From the NCBI GenBank assembly GCA_014529385.2, contig CM043966.1, positions 96,408,587 to 96,472,586 on the forward strand: a stretch of 64,000 nucleotides of DNA. The letters run 5' to 3'. A program made the translations under genes and the position numbers. Shown in pieces: positions 23,381 through 34,683 of the stretch. Under the pieces are notes generated by a model. That model saw only the letters and a program-made list of their open reading frames with translations. It was not told where the DNA came from and searched no databases. Source of the stretch: Adiantum capillus-veneris (Eukaryota; Streptophyta; Polypodiopsida; Polypodiales; Pteridaceae). Within the stretch, counting starts at the first letter, position 1; the number at the start of each line of letters is the position of its first letter.

Positions 23381-23702
23381 TGTAAAGAATGAGGATGCAA
23401 GAGAGCTACACAAGACAAGCACAAAGCACACAGAGATGGAAAGCTTCTTCTTCTTCTTCACAGAAAAGAGAGTACAAAATGACTAAGTGCTAAAACTGAA
23501 AAGTAGCACATATGTACATGCGGTCACTAAGTGTGAACTCGCTAGAAGCGTACTAGGCTGGCACTATAAGTGTAGTCTAGCTGTAGAATCACTGGCAGAG
23601 ATCCTCCGTGTCGGTCACCTAACGCGCCAGTGAGTAAATGCCGTAAGCGGCCAAGACCCGTAGTGGATGCCAGCTCAAGGTGTAGAGCTCGACATCTCAA
23701 CA
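23381..23702 (-). repeat. copia-D 3' LTR
   Basis: Plus-strand ends TGTAAAG and CTCAACA. It is identical to the partner LTR except for one G/C difference (TCTAGCTG versus TCTACCTG). GAGGGAGAG on the minus strand at 23703-23711 is the adjoining polypurine tract. Confidence 0.95.
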
Positions 23703-24872
23703 CTCTCCCTCGAGCTCTGCATGTCGCAGAGTCCAAGCATAGTCCGGAAACGTTGGAGCTTCTCAGCTCCGAGGGCCTTGGTAAAGATATCCGCTATCTG
23801 CTCCTTTGTGCTGACGTAGACCAAGTCGATGTCGCCCGCCAACACTCGCTCTCGAACGTAGTGGTAATGGACCTCTATGTGTTTGGTCCTAGCATGGAAC
23901 ACTGGGTTCCAAGCCAACTGCATGCTGCTGAGGTTGTAACAAGTGATTGACAATCTGCTGGTCCACCTTCACTCCCAAGTCTTCAAGTAATGTGCGTAGC
24001 CAAGCTACCTCGCACGCCGCAACTGCTGCACCTCTGTACTCGGCCTCTGTGCTCGATAAAGCAACCGTAGGCTGCTTTTTGCTGCTCCAAGTAACAACAG
24101 CACTCCCAAAAGAGAACATGAAGCCACTCGTAGATCTCCTATCAACAATGCTACCTGCCCAATCTGCATCAGTATACCCATACAATGTTAATGGTGCATC
24201 TGCTGCATAGAACAATGCGTAGTCAAGAGTCCCTTGCACATACCTAAGTGTGCATCGTACTCCATCCAAATGTGGCTTCCTCGGAAGCTGCATGAACTGA
24301 CTCTCCAAGCCTATTGTGTAGCTCAAGTCTGGCCTCGTGATAGTCAAGTAGATTAGACTACCCACAATCTTCCTGTACATGTTGACATCCTCAACAACAT
24401 CACCCTTCTCTGCACTCAGCTTTGTATTCACATCCAAGGGAATAGAAATTGGCTTACAATCAGCCATACCATACTTTGACAACATGTCCAAAGCATACTG
24501 TCTTTGTGATAGCCATACACCCTCTAGAGTCCTGATCACCTCAATGCCAAGAAAGTAGCGCAACTCGCTTAAATCTTTCATTTCAAACTCCTGTTTGAGA
24601 AGACCCTTCACATGGTCAATCTCCATAGCATTGTCACCAACAATAATAAGGTCATCTACATATATGGTAATGACCACAATCCCCACATCACTCTCACGTA
24701 CATAGAGTGAATGATCAGCATGAGCTCTCCTAAAACCAATACTGACAAGATACTTGGAAATCCTGTCATACCATGCTCTAGAGCTCTGCTTCAAACCATA
24801 CAAAGCTTTGAGAAGTCTGCATACATAATCCAGGTGGATGATCCATATACACTTCCTCTTGCAACTCACCAT
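23675..24872 (-). pseudogene. copia-D RT end, connection and RNase H
   Basis: From 24872: [19 protein letters not shown], then ITIYVDDLIIVG with the RT catalytic pair, then SLIYLTITRPDLSY and YTDADWAGSIVDRRSTSGFM with the first RNase H Asp, and SSTEAEYRGAAVAACEVAWL with the Glu. Near 23950 a frameshift switches to a second frame ending at 23675, with HARTKHIEVHYHYVRE and IADIFTKALG, the usual copia C-terminus. At the switch the expected CDN motif reads CYN, so the third RNase H Asp is lost. The RT active site itself is intact. Confidence 0.9.
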
Positions 24873-25698
24873 TCAAGAAGGCATTCTTTATATCCATTTG
24901 ATGCATAATCCATCCTCTAGATACAGCCACTGCTATGACAGCTCTCACAGTCGTCATCTTTGCCACTGGAGCAAAGGTCTCCTCATAGTCTATGCCATAC
25001 GTCTGTGCATAACCCTTTGCGACCAGCCTTGCCTTGTGACGCTCAATGTTATCATCAGCCTTATGCTTGGTTTTATACACCCATTTACAGCCAATAGCTT
25101 TCTTGCCACTTGGCAATGGCACCAACTCCCATGTGTCGTTTGCTTCCAATGCAGCCATCTCTTCATTCATTGCATCATCCCAATGCACATTTCCAACTGC
25201 ATCTTCAAAACATGTGGGCTCCACATCCTGTATTACCTTAGCCATGTAGGCTTGGTGATGCGCTAGATACCCATCATAAGTCAATTTCTGAACTGGATTT
25301 CTGACTCTATTAGATCTGCGCGGTCCTGGGTCACTCCTTTGCCCTCTAGCATCTTCTTGTACTTTCCTTACACCAGGTGTCCTGACAGCCGGAATTCCAA
25401 ATTCCTCATCAAGACTTTGTTCAGAACCATATGAATCCATGTTTACATGTGAAAAACCTGATGATGCATCAACCATAAAGGGAGGTTCATCAACCTTTTC
25501 CTTTCCTTTTCGTGATACATTCCCTGTACCTGTTGGTGGAGTAACCTGCGTACGTAGTCTACCGTTCCATGGTTTCTCAACAGAGCCACGAGAAGAGGAC
25601 TCTTGTGGTCCACTCAAAACCTGTGACTGTGGCCTCACATTTTGTACAACCACATCATCTTTTACATCAGCCCCAATAGTGCCATGTGCATTACTGTA
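24778..25698 (-). pseudogene. copia-D linker and reverse transcriptase N-terminal half
   Basis: It is in frame with the gag-integrase segment after a TAG at 25699-25701. A Ser/Arg-rich linker ([13 protein letters not shown]) is followed by [50 protein letters not shown] and [20 protein letters not shown], the first RT blocks including the first catalytic Asp. A one-base shift near 24830 ends the frame before the YGLKQ block, which continues in the next frame. Confidence 0.9.
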
Positions 25699-28002
25699 CT
25701 AGCTGCTCATCTCATCAAAGACTACATCTCTGCTCACTCGTAATTCTCGTGTAGTAGGATTGTAGCACCTGTACCCCTTTTGTTCAAGGGAATATCCCAC
25801 AAGAATACATTTCTTTGCTTTAGGATCCAATTTCCTACGCAACTCATCTAGTACATGCACGTAAGCTATGCAGCCAAACACTTTCAAGTGTGCCAAATCA
25901 GGCTTTGTATCTGTAAACTTTTCCTCAGGTGTTACATCATGCACCGCAGCTGTAGGTGTCCTGTTCATAATGTACACAGCTGTATTTACGGCTTCAGCCC
26001 AGAAATGATGAGGCATGTTCTTCTCATTCATCAATGCACGTGCAACCTCTGCAATGTGCCTGGTTTTCCTTTCTGCGACCCCATTCTGTTGTGGAGTATA
26101 TCTGCATGTAAACTGCCTGCGTATACCATGCATTCGCAGAAAATCTGAAAAATCATTGGAGAAGTACTCTCCCCCTCCATGTGACCTCAATGTCTTGATT
26201 TGCATATCTGTCTCCTTCTCAATCATGACTTTGAAGTCTTGAAAGTGACCAAACACTTCACTTTTGTTACGCATGAAGTAGACCCATACTTTCCTTGTAT
26301 GGTCATCAATGAAAGAGACATAATACCTGTAACCATGTATACTTGCAGTATCGGTTGGACCCCAAACATCTATGTGCACCACCTCAAGCGGCTTTTTACA
26401 TACATTGCGCTCATGTGGAAATGAGCCCTTTGACTGTTTTCCAAACTGGCATGCTGCACACACTTTATGCATACCATCCACCTTGAATTTGGGCAAACCT
26501 TTTACAATCTGTTTTGATTGCATGCTGCGCAATCTCTGCTCATTGACATGGCCAATGCGTTTGTGCCAAATGTCAACATCAGCCACAACACCTGTGCCCT
26601 GTGCAAATAATGCAGATTTTACCTCAGGCATGTCTACATTCAACGTAAACATTCTGCCCACACATTTGCCCTCTGTGATGAGCTTACAGCCATTCTGGAA
26701 ATCTTCTACATAATAGCCATTCGGATTGAAGCGAACCTGCAAACCCTGCTCAACCATTTGTCCAACAGAAACAAGATTTTTTGTAATTTTTGGGACATGA
26801 AGTACATCTGCTAAGTACTTTGATTTCCCACTCTTCGTATTTAAAGGTATGTCCCCTACATGAGCAATGGGGTGAGCTGTGTCATCTCCTGTCTGCACAT
26901 AGCTTGACACATCTGGTTTGCGCATATCTCTAAACCACTCTCCACGAGATGTCATGTGATTAGAGGCACCTGAATCCACATACCAAACATCATCTTGGGT
27001 GGAATTCTCTGCAATCATTGTATTCATTACATGCTGCATAACAAACATGTGCTCGTTTTTGCTGTCATCTGCATCTCTGCTAGTAGATGCATAGTTGCCC
27101 TGTTCTCTCTTTCCACTTGCTTTTCCCTTTGGACAGTCACGTGACATGTGACCTCTTTCACCACAAGTCCAACATTCTTTGCTATCTGGAGTATGTTCCT
27201 GCGTGCTTGATCCTGCACCACGACCTCTTTGACTCCCCCTGCCTTGAGACTGGTTTCCCCTGCCACCTGTATTGTTTTGATTTGATTGACCTTCCAGAAA
27301 TTGGCCCCTGCAACCCCTTGGGCCTCGACCACGACCTCTACCTCTACCTCTGTTGGAGTTAGAATAGAAGGCCTGTTCAGAATTATTTCTGCCATGAGAA
27401 GAAGATGTGTCAAGGTTCTTCTCCTCAAGAATAAGCATAGAAATCAAATCTTGGAACACGGGGATGTCATCTCTTGTATTCATGGAAGACCTGAAATGTA
27501 CATACTCATCTCCTAGACCATCCAAGCATGCACGGACAATGTCATCGTCTTCCACTGAGACTTTAATAGATCCAAGAGCCTCAATGATACTCTTGATCTT
27601 CAAGGCATAATCATTGATTGAGAGGTTGTTCCTCTTAACCTGATTCAGCTCCGACTTTAGTTGAAGCTTCCTGGCCTTGGTGTTCACCTCGAACACTCTG
27701 CCTAAGTTTCTCCATGCAATGGCGGGGGTTTTAGCATCCTGCAGATAGCCCATCATGCCATCTGTGATGCTCATAGAAAGCCAATACATCACTTTGCTCT
27801 GGCCTTGTTGCCAGTCCCTCAAAGCTTTCCTTTGTTCTGCTGTAGCATTTGCCTCGGGAATCTCTGGTTCCTTTTCATTGTCTCCTTCTACATAGTCCCA
27901 ATAACCTTTTCCTTTTAGGAAATTTGTTATTTTGAACTTCCATGCAGGGTAGTTATTTTTCTCAAGCTTCTCAGTAACAATCTGACTGAAACCATCAGAC
28001 AT
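25699..28002 (-). pseudogene. copia-D gag, protease and integrase
   Basis: A 767-codon open frame starting MSDGFSQIVTEKLEKNNYPA. Residues about 1-220 are copia gag (AWRNLGRVFEVNTKARKLQL). A Gly/Arg-rich basic stretch and zinc knuckle CWTCGERGHMSRDC follow near 290, then the protease loop WYVDSGASNHMTS near 350. The GAG-pre-integrase segment contains WHKRIGHVNEQRL, and the integrase core VVHIDVWGP, RSHGGGEY and NGVAERKTRHI. The second catalytic Asp (normally RSDGGGEY) is His, so the integrase should be inactive. Its C-terminus (LKVFGCIAYVHV, KKCILVGYSLEQKGYRCYNP) is intact to the TAG stop. This is the longest clean copia frame in the window. Confidence 0.9.
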
Positions 28003-28262
28003 CTTGAAGCACTAAGACAAAATAGCTGCAATCTGCAAAAACCTGCAAATCTGCTGAACCTGCTATCGTGGTACCTGTAACGCTTTCTACACTCAACGAG
28101 TGTCCACAATCAAGCGTACATACAACCACTGTACTTGTACATTAAATCTCTATATACTGCACTTTGGAGACCTGTTCAGAAACTTGTGCGAGAAACTTGT
28201 CGTGGATTGCGAACGAAGGGATTGTGATGCTCTTGCTCTCTTAGCCTCTCTTGCCTGCACCA

Positions 28263-28275
28263 GGCTCTCATACCA
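28263..28275 (-). other. copia-D primer binding site
   Basis: TGGTATGAGAGCC on the minus strand, directly after the 5' LTR. It differs by one base from TGGTATCAGAGCC, the site complementary to plant initiator methionine tRNA used by most copia elements. Confidence 0.9.
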
Positions 28276-28597
28276 TGTAAAGAATGAGGATGCAAGAGAG
28301 CTACACAAGACAAGCACAAAGCACACAGAGATGGAAAGCTTCTTCTTCTTCTTCACAGAAAAGAGAGTACAAAATGACTAAGTGCTAAAACTGAAAAGTA
28401 GCACATATGTACATGCGGTCACTAAGTGTGAACTCGCTAGAAGCGTACTAGGCTGGCACTATAAGTGTAGTCTACCTGTAGAATCACTGGCAGAGATCCT
28501 CCGTGTCGGTCACCTAACGCGCCAGTGAGTAAATGCCGTAAGCGGCCAAGACCCGTAGTGGATGCCAGCTCAAGGTGTAGAGCTCGACATCTCAACA
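28276..28597 (-). repeat. copia-D 5' LTR
   Basis: It matches 23381-23702 with one substitution. Minus-strand ends are TGTTGAGATG and CATTCTTTACA. Leader sequence (28003-28262) separates it from gag. Confidence 0.95.
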
Positions 28598-28602
28598 CCA
28601 CT

Positions 28603-28638
28603 TACCTGGGCGACCACATTGGGCTTTATACCCCAACA
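28603..28638 (-). repeat. copia-E 3' LTR, proximal part
   Basis: The 36 bp that complete the LTR begun at 23226. They include TATAAA on the minus strand (about 28625-28630) and the terminal TGTTGGGG. The polypurine tract AAGTGGGAGGT (minus, 28639-28650) adjoins. Confidence 0.9.
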
Positions 28639-28727
28639 ACCTCCCACTTAAAGTCCAATGTGGTACTTTAAGTGTGAGAGAAGCTACTATACAAGCTAAT
28701 ATACAAGAGATGTAGAGAAGTGATGTA

Positions 28728-31242
28728 CTACCCTACACCTAACTGCTTGCGAAAATGCGCAAAGCTCTCTGAGGGAAGTCCTTTTGTAAGTAGATCAACA
28801 GGATTTTCTGTGGTGTGAACTTTGACAAGTTGAAGTTGCTTATCCTCGAGCATTTCCCTGATGAAATGATACTTCACATCCACAGGCTTTGTCTTTGAGT
28901 GATAAACTGGATTGCGAGCCAATTGTATAGCACTTTGACTATCACAATATAACACAGGCATCTCTTCTTTGATTCCCAAATCTGTTACTAGTCGATTAAG
29001 CCAAATTGATTCTTTGCATGCCTCTGATGTTGCAACATATTCAGCCTTTGTAGTAGACTGAGTAACACAATCTTGTAATCTAGAACGCCATGATACTGCT
29101 CCGCCAGCCAATGTAAAGTCATACCCTGACGTAGACCTTCGATTGTCTAAGTCACCTGCATAATTTGAGTCTATAAAACCCTTTACACTTAGCTCCTGAC
29201 TCCCATAGCATATACGCATACTCTTTGCAGCTTTCAAGTATCTCAATATTCCTTTCACTGCCTCCCAATGTTTCTTGCCTGGGTTTGACATGTATCGACT
29301 TACTACTCCCACTGCAAATGCAATGTCTGGGCGAGTAGCAATCATTGCATACATCAAACTACCCACTGCAGACGCATATGGAATCTTATCCATTTCAGCC
29401 CGTTCTTCCTCAGACATAGGACAATCTTGTTTGCTAAGTTTCACATATGGTGGCAATGGAACACTCAGTGCCTTTCCCTTCTCCATATTGAAACGTTGCA
29501 AAACCTTGTCAATATACTCTGTTTGAGATAACCAAATCAACTTCTTTGATCTGTCTCTCTCAACGCGCATACCAAGTATATGACTTGCCTCACCCATGTC
29601 TTTCATGTCAAACAATTTTGCCATCTTTGACTTCAAAGCTGAAATTTCTTCCAAGTGCTTGCCAGCAATCAACATGTCATCCACATACAAAATAAGGATC
29701 AGCCAACTACCATCCTTAGCCTTCTTTGTATATAGACAGTGATCGAACTCGCTACGTTTGTAGCCTTGAGAAAGCATAAACTTGTGGAATTTATGGTACC
29801 ATGCCCTCGGTGATTGTTTTAAGCCATAAAGACTCTTTAACAACTGGCATACCCAATCTTCCTTGCCTTTCTCAACAAACCCTTCTGGCTGCTGCACGTA
29901 AATTTCCACATCTAAATCACCATGCAAGAACGTTGTCTTGACATCCATTTGGTGCAGCACCAAATCTAATATGGCAACCAATGCAAGAAAGCATCTCAAT
30001 GTAGTCATCTTGACCACCGGAGAGAAGACTTCCTCAAAGTCAATGCCTTGTTCTTGCTTAAAGCCCTTGGCAACAAGCCTTGCTTTGTACTTTGGCTGAC
30101 TATCATGAGCGGTGATCTTATACCTGTAAACCCATTTACAGGGTAGATCCTTTTTGCCCCGTGGTAATTTAACTAGCTTCCATGTCTTGTTTTTATGCAG
30201 GGCTGTCATTTCTGACTGCATGGCCAATTGCCAATTCCCGGAGTCCTTCATTTGCACTGCTTCCTTGTAACATGAAGGCTCATTGCAATCAGTCAACATG
30301 ACATAGTTCATAGATGGAACAAACCTATCAGGAGGTCGCGTGACACGTCCAGATCTACGCACAATAGGTGGCTCAGGCTCAACCACAACCTGTGGTTCCA
30401 CTCTATTTTGTCCTTGCTCCTCTTGAGCCCTGACATTTTGTCTTGCACGTGCAAGGCCATATTCTTGGAAGAAAACTCTTCTAATCTCCTCAACCCTCTC
30501 TGGTTTAGAATGATATTTGGATTCATTAAAGTGAACATCATTGCTGCGGACAACCTTTCTGGATTCGGGATCCCAAAGTCTGTACCCCATCTCACCAGAA
30601 TAACCATAGCCTAGAAAGATGCACTTTCTACTCTTTGGCTCAAGTTTGTTCCTAAATTCCTTTGGAACGTGAGTATATGCCTCACAACCAAAGACTCTGA
30701 GATGCTTGTATGAGGGCATTTTGCCTGACCATACCATCTCTGGCACTGAATCCTTCTGCAAAACCTTGCTAGGAGATCTATTTACAAGATGAACAGCTAT
30801 TGATACAGCTTCAGCCCAAAACCCATTTGGCAGCTGTGCATTAGACAACATACTTCTGACCTTCTCTTGTATGGTCCTATTCATCCTCTCAGCAACACCA
30901 TTTTGAGGAGGATTGTAAGGAGCAGTAAGTTCACGTTTTATACCTTTTGACTCACAAAAGTCCTGAAAGGCCTTTGAAACATACTCTCCACCATTGTCAG
31001 TGCGTAAGCATTTAAGCTTCTTGCCACTCTGATTCTCCACAAGTGTCACAAACGTTTTGAAAACACTAAACGCTTCATCCTTGTGCCTGAGAAAGTAAAC
31101 CCATACTTTCCTCGAGTAATCATCTATAAATGTCATAAAGTAAGAAGCTCCCCCTAGAGATAGGTTAGGCATAGGTCCACACAAAACACTATGAACAAGT
31201 GCCAACTGTGTATCTCTTCTAGTGCTTCTATGCTTACGTGGC
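28728..31242 (-). pseudogene. copia-E integrase, RT and RNase H
   Basis: An uninterrupted frame of over 820 codons after a TAG at about 31243-31245. Integrase: LVHSVLCGPM, RTDNGGEY and NGVAERMNRT; the first catalytic Asp (normally HSDVCGP) is absent. C-terminal blocks LRVFGCEAYTHVP and RKCIFLGYG are present. RT: FSPVVKMTTLR, QMDVKTTFLHGDLDVEIYV, SLYGLKQSPRAWY and LYVDDMLIAG, complete. RNase H: FIDSNYAGDLDNRRSTSGY, then STTKAEYVA where the catalytic Glu (STTEAEY) is Lys, then YCDSQSAI. So RT looks functional while integrase and RNase H each lack one catalytic residue. The C-terminus HSKTKPVDVKYHFIRE and VDLLTKGL is typical. Confidence 0.95.
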
Positions 31243-31244
31243 TG

Positions 31245-31886
31245 CTATGTTTGCTTACCATACAGACAATGTTCACAGAATTCAAAATCATTAAACGAAA
31301 AACCAGGCAAATAACCAGAACGAGACAAGATTTCCATTCCCTTCTTGGACATATGTCCTAATCGGCTATGCCACAAAGAAACGTTCGGCTGCTCGGTTAC
31401 ATTGATTACATTTTTAGAGACATTTGATACATAAATCATGTAAAGTCCTCCAGACTTTACTCCATGTGCTACTGTCATAGAACCCTTGGATATCTTCCAC
31501 ATGTTCTGTCCAAAAGTGGTGACGTAGCCAGCATCATCAAGTAAAACTGTGTTGATCAAGCTCTTTGTAATTGCGGGAACATGTCTCACATTCTTCAGCG
31601 TGAAAGAAGAGCCATTCTGAAACTTCAATTGAACATCTCCAACACCTAAGATCTCACATGTCTGCCCATTGCCTAGCCGAACATGATCTTTAGTGGTCAC
31701 ATAAGAGGTAAACCACTCCTTGTTTGGAGACACATGAAGTGATGCCCCTGAGTCTATAATCCAGTCACTCAGTGCATTTCCATCAGATGCTGTAAGAAGA
31801 GCTGAGTCCATTGTATTCTTCAAGAAGTAGATGTCTCCTGACACTAGACTGTCATCCTCTGCAACAGTGTTTGTCACATTTATTTC
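31245..31886 (-). pseudogene. copia-E protease and GAG-pre-integrase
   Basis: It is in frame with both gag and pol. WIIDSGASLHVSP is an intact aspartic protease loop. LRHVPAITKSLI-like NVRHVPAITKSLI and WHSRLGHMSKKGM with CEHCLYGKQ form the rest of the protease and the zinc segment before integrase. It is separated from gag by a TAA (31887-31889) and from integrase by a TAG. Both are single in-frame stops. Confidence 0.9.
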
Positions 31887-32708
31887 TTAAATCTTCACTG
31901 AGGACTTGTTCTTCTCACCATGGCCTTCAGCTTTCTCTTTGCCTTTTTCTGCTTTCCATTCTCTGCAGTCTCTTTTCATGTGACCCTTCTTGCCACAATG
32001 GTAGCATTCTATGTCACTCTTGCCTTTAGCACTGCGGGACTTGCTACGAGACTGATTCCTCTTTCCACCTTTGTACTTTTCTTTGGTCCTTCCCCTGACA
32101 AATAAGGCTGTTCCTTTGCCTTTGTCTATTGTCTTTCTATTGGTTTCTTTAGTAAGCAGACTTCCTTCTACACCTGCTATGTTCAAACCATCTGGAGGTG
32201 CAGAATTACTCAAAGCTGTGCGAAAAGTGTCCCAACTTTCTGGCAATGTGATCAACAGGAACATAGCTCTAACAGGTTCATCAAACTTGACACCTTGAGC
32301 TGACATATGACTATAGATTGTGTTGAATTCATTCAGATGATTGGACATAGGTGTCCCTTCTTTCATCTTCAAGTCAACAAGCTTCTTAAGCCAGTATACC
32401 TGTGAAACTGCACTCTGCTTCTCATAAAGATCACTTAGCTTTAACCATGCTTGATAAGCCGACATCTCGTCTGCTACATTGAAGTAAACGCTTTCTTCCA
32501 AAGTCAGCATAATGGTAGAAAATGCCAATTCATCCATTTCGCTCCATTCATCTTCGTCCATATCTTCTGGTTTTATCCCCTTGAGCTTTATAGGTTTTAT
32601 CTGCTTCTTTTGTACCAACACATGCCAAATCTGCTGCTTCCACAATGGGAAATTGGTTCCATCCAGCTTCTTGATATTGTAAAGAGCAGTGTCCTGTGAT
32701 CCAGCCAT
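31887..32708 (-). pseudogene. copia-E gag with zinc knuckle
   Basis: A 273-codon frame starting MAGSQDTALYNIKKLDGTNF, a typical copia gag start. The UBN2 segment has AWLKLSDLYEKQSAVSQVYW and MSNHLNEFNTIYSHM, followed by a basic region and CYHCGKKGHMKRDC (CX2CX4HX4C). It ends in TAA, with the protease frame continuing in phase directly after. The stop could be a mutation or could set the Gag:Pol ratio by readthrough. Given the second stop further on and the lost catalytic residues, decay is more likely. Confidence 0.9.
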
Positions 32709-33792
32709 AGCTACGCTTCACAATAGTTTACTTTCCTGGGAAAAATTCGGCAGAGTTTCCCCTGTAAACTGACCTCTGAACCAATATCAACCTGTCAAAT
32801 GAACCAAGAAAGCTTCAGATTCTGCATAAATTTCGGCAGAGTCTCCTTTGTAAAATGGCTCTGGTGTACTCAAAAAACAGACCAAAAAACAGCTCGAAAA
32901 CACTGTCTCTCTGACACTGTAAGCTGTGGGTAAACCTGTCCTGCACCTGTACTGTCTCTGACTGTCCTGTCACTGTCCTGTAAGCATAGACTGTGACAAT
33001 GCCTCAACGGCAGTAAAGCAAAGATGCAATCCCAACTGTCTAACTCACATTCAATACATCCTAGCTGCCTATCTAAGGGTGCTCGAGGGATCGCTCCAAG
33101 ACCTGTATCACCAAAAGGATCTCAACATTCGAGAATCCCCTAGCTCAATAAAACCTCACTCGACCCTCGACAAAGGCTGCAGTAAATCTGAGAGTACATA
33201 GACTTCCCACAAAGTCATACATCCACAAATTTCCCACTGTATGCTGTAATCGCAACGGCGGTTGTTTGCTGCGTGACTCACAGCCAACAAACCCTCAACA
33301 GACATACATCATCTCTGACAATACATCCCATGTGGAAGTACCTGCAATGTCAGGATGAAATCTGGAATATCAAGCAGCAAACACAACCTACCTGATGAAC
33401 TAGTGGATGTCGCCTACAATCTGTGTGTTGATGCGCCCGTGTTGTATGTGACACGCCTCCAAGAACTGTGAGCCGTCCTTCGATGTGTAGACAGCCACAA
33501 ATCAACACTCTGGGAGTGTCGATATCCTTAGCACCTGCAGTCGTAGGCCGAAAACCCCAAATTTGCAGAGTCGGATCTGCACCCGCTGAGACCACGTAGT
33601 CGAAAATGGCCTGCGCAGAACTTTGTCGAAGCCGAATGGTGACCGAGATGACCTCAGAATGAAATTCTAACAACACCGAGCCCTCCGGGTTTGCCCACGA
33701 GATTTGGGGTTGTGTCTTTGCCTGTCGAATTTCACTCCAATCTGAGTTGGTGACTCTAGCCTCCTGCAGTGCTGCCCCGAGCCTCGATCTGA
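32709..33792 (-). other. copia-E leader
   Basis: About 1.08 kb between primer site and gag, unusually long for a 5.5-kb copia element. It has short repeated motifs such as CTGTCCTGTCACTGTCCTG. A 108-codon minus frame at 33350-33676 has no recognisable domain and I do not call it a gene. Confidence 0.75.
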
Positions 33793-33804
33793 GCTCTAAT
33801 ACCA
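33793..33804 (-). other. copia-E primer binding site
   Basis: TGGTATTAGAGC on the minus strand, two bases after the 5' LTR. It is one base from the initiator-Met-type site TGGTATCAGAGC. Confidence 0.85.
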
Positions 33805-33806
33805 GT

Positions 33807-33997
33807 TGAAGGAGTACAAGCGGAAGTGCGACGCGAGAGAGAGTGCGAGAAGAAGAGCACGACGATATGGTGAACTCGCTCTACTGTAATGTGTAGAGCA
33901 TAGTGAGTTCTTATTAGGTTTTACAAAAGAATATGTGTACATACCTGGCGGCCCGCCCACTTACCTGGGCGACCACATTGGGCTTTATACCCCAACA
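33807..33997 (-). repeat. copia-E 5' LTR
   Basis: 191 bp, short for a copia LTR. It differs from the 3' LTR at three positions, all transitions. The minus-strand start TGTTGGGGTATAAAG places a TATA box very near the LTR edge. Confidence 0.9.
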
Positions 33998-34683
33998 AAT
34001 TCTTCTGACAAGACTCATCCTCATCTAACAAAGAAAACATACAAGTGAGTCCCTAAAGCTTCTTTAGCGACCATAGCTAGTGCTAAAAAACAGAAGCCTC
34101 GTAAGAAATGTCCCACTCGCTCTAAGAAAAGTAAGAAAATGTTGCGTTGGATTCCCAAACGACTATTGGAAGCCCAAGGCTACTATCACGGAAATGATCA
34201 AATCTGGGTGCCAAAACGTAGATTGTGTTCTTACCTATCACCTGACCCATGTGATCTGAATCCTTTGGCTCCAAAACGAATCAACGATCGCGGAAAAAAA
34301 AAAATCACAGAATGCTACACACCTAGTCCAGAGCTAGTTTGGGCTCCAAGGCAAAACCAATTTATTCCACCTAGCTCAGGAAGAGGGGAGTTCCATGAAG
34401 CTTCTAGCTCCTCATGTAATACATCCATAGAGGTAAAAGCTTCTACACAGCCTCCATCTATAGTAGTGGACCTCCATGAAGCTACAAAAGAATCCACACC
34501 TCCCAGTGTTCAAGAATCACCTGATGAACCACATCAAGTTCGATCCTGGGAGAGTACCTTACCACCCTTGCAACTCGACGAGGCACCTAAGGTAATAGAA
34601 AACTACTGGCAAAAACCCTCACCTATTACCAACTGGAACGATTGGTTTCAAAGGGTGACGAGCTCATTTCAAACGGTATGATC
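33998..34683 (+). pseudogene. gypsy-B 3' reading frame, unidentified
   Basis: Gypsy-B sequence resumes after copia-E. A TGA lies at 34046-34048, then a frame is open to 34681. It is basic at the start (KKQKPRKKCPTRSKKSKK), then RWIPKRLLEAQGYYHGNDQ and IWVPKRRLC, then a Ser/Pro-rich tail. I recognise no RT, RNase H or integrase block. It is probably the C-terminal end of the polyprotein or a separate small ORF. A purine run AAGGAAGGGGGGAG follows at 34688-34703. Confidence 0.5.

Larger units (their letters stand above)
23381..28597 (-). mobile_element. copia-D: young Ty1/copia element in the copia-E LTR
   Basis: A 5,217-bp element with LTRs 23381-23702 and 28276-28597 (322 bp each, one difference), a perfect target duplication CCACT (23376-23380 and 28598-28602), a primer site at 28263-28275 and a polypurine tract at about 23703-23711. 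LTR identity makes it the most recent insertion in the window. Despite this, its polyprotein has one stop and two frameshifts. Confidence 0.95.
23226..33997 (-). mobile_element. copia-E: Ty1/copia element inside gypsy-B
   Basis: A complete minus-strand element, 5.55 kb without copia-D. The 5' LTR is 33807-33997, the primer site 33793-33804, gag-pol 32708-28728, the polypurine tract 28639-28650, and the 3' LTR is split by copia-D into 23226-23380 and 28603-28638. The two LTRs differ at three of 191 positions, all transitions. The flanking pentamers (ATAGC at 23221-23225, AATTC at 33998-34002) do not match, so no target duplication is visible. Confidence 0.9.

Noticed and set aside
31887-31889. 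Programmed readthrough stop between copia-E gag and pol
   Set aside because: Possible in principle, but another stop occurs before integrase and catalytic residues are lost, so simple decay is more likely; no readthrough context motif was recognised.
33350-33676. 108-codon minus frame in the copia-E leader
   Set aside because: Lies between primer site and gag, without domain or codon pattern support; likely untranslated leader.
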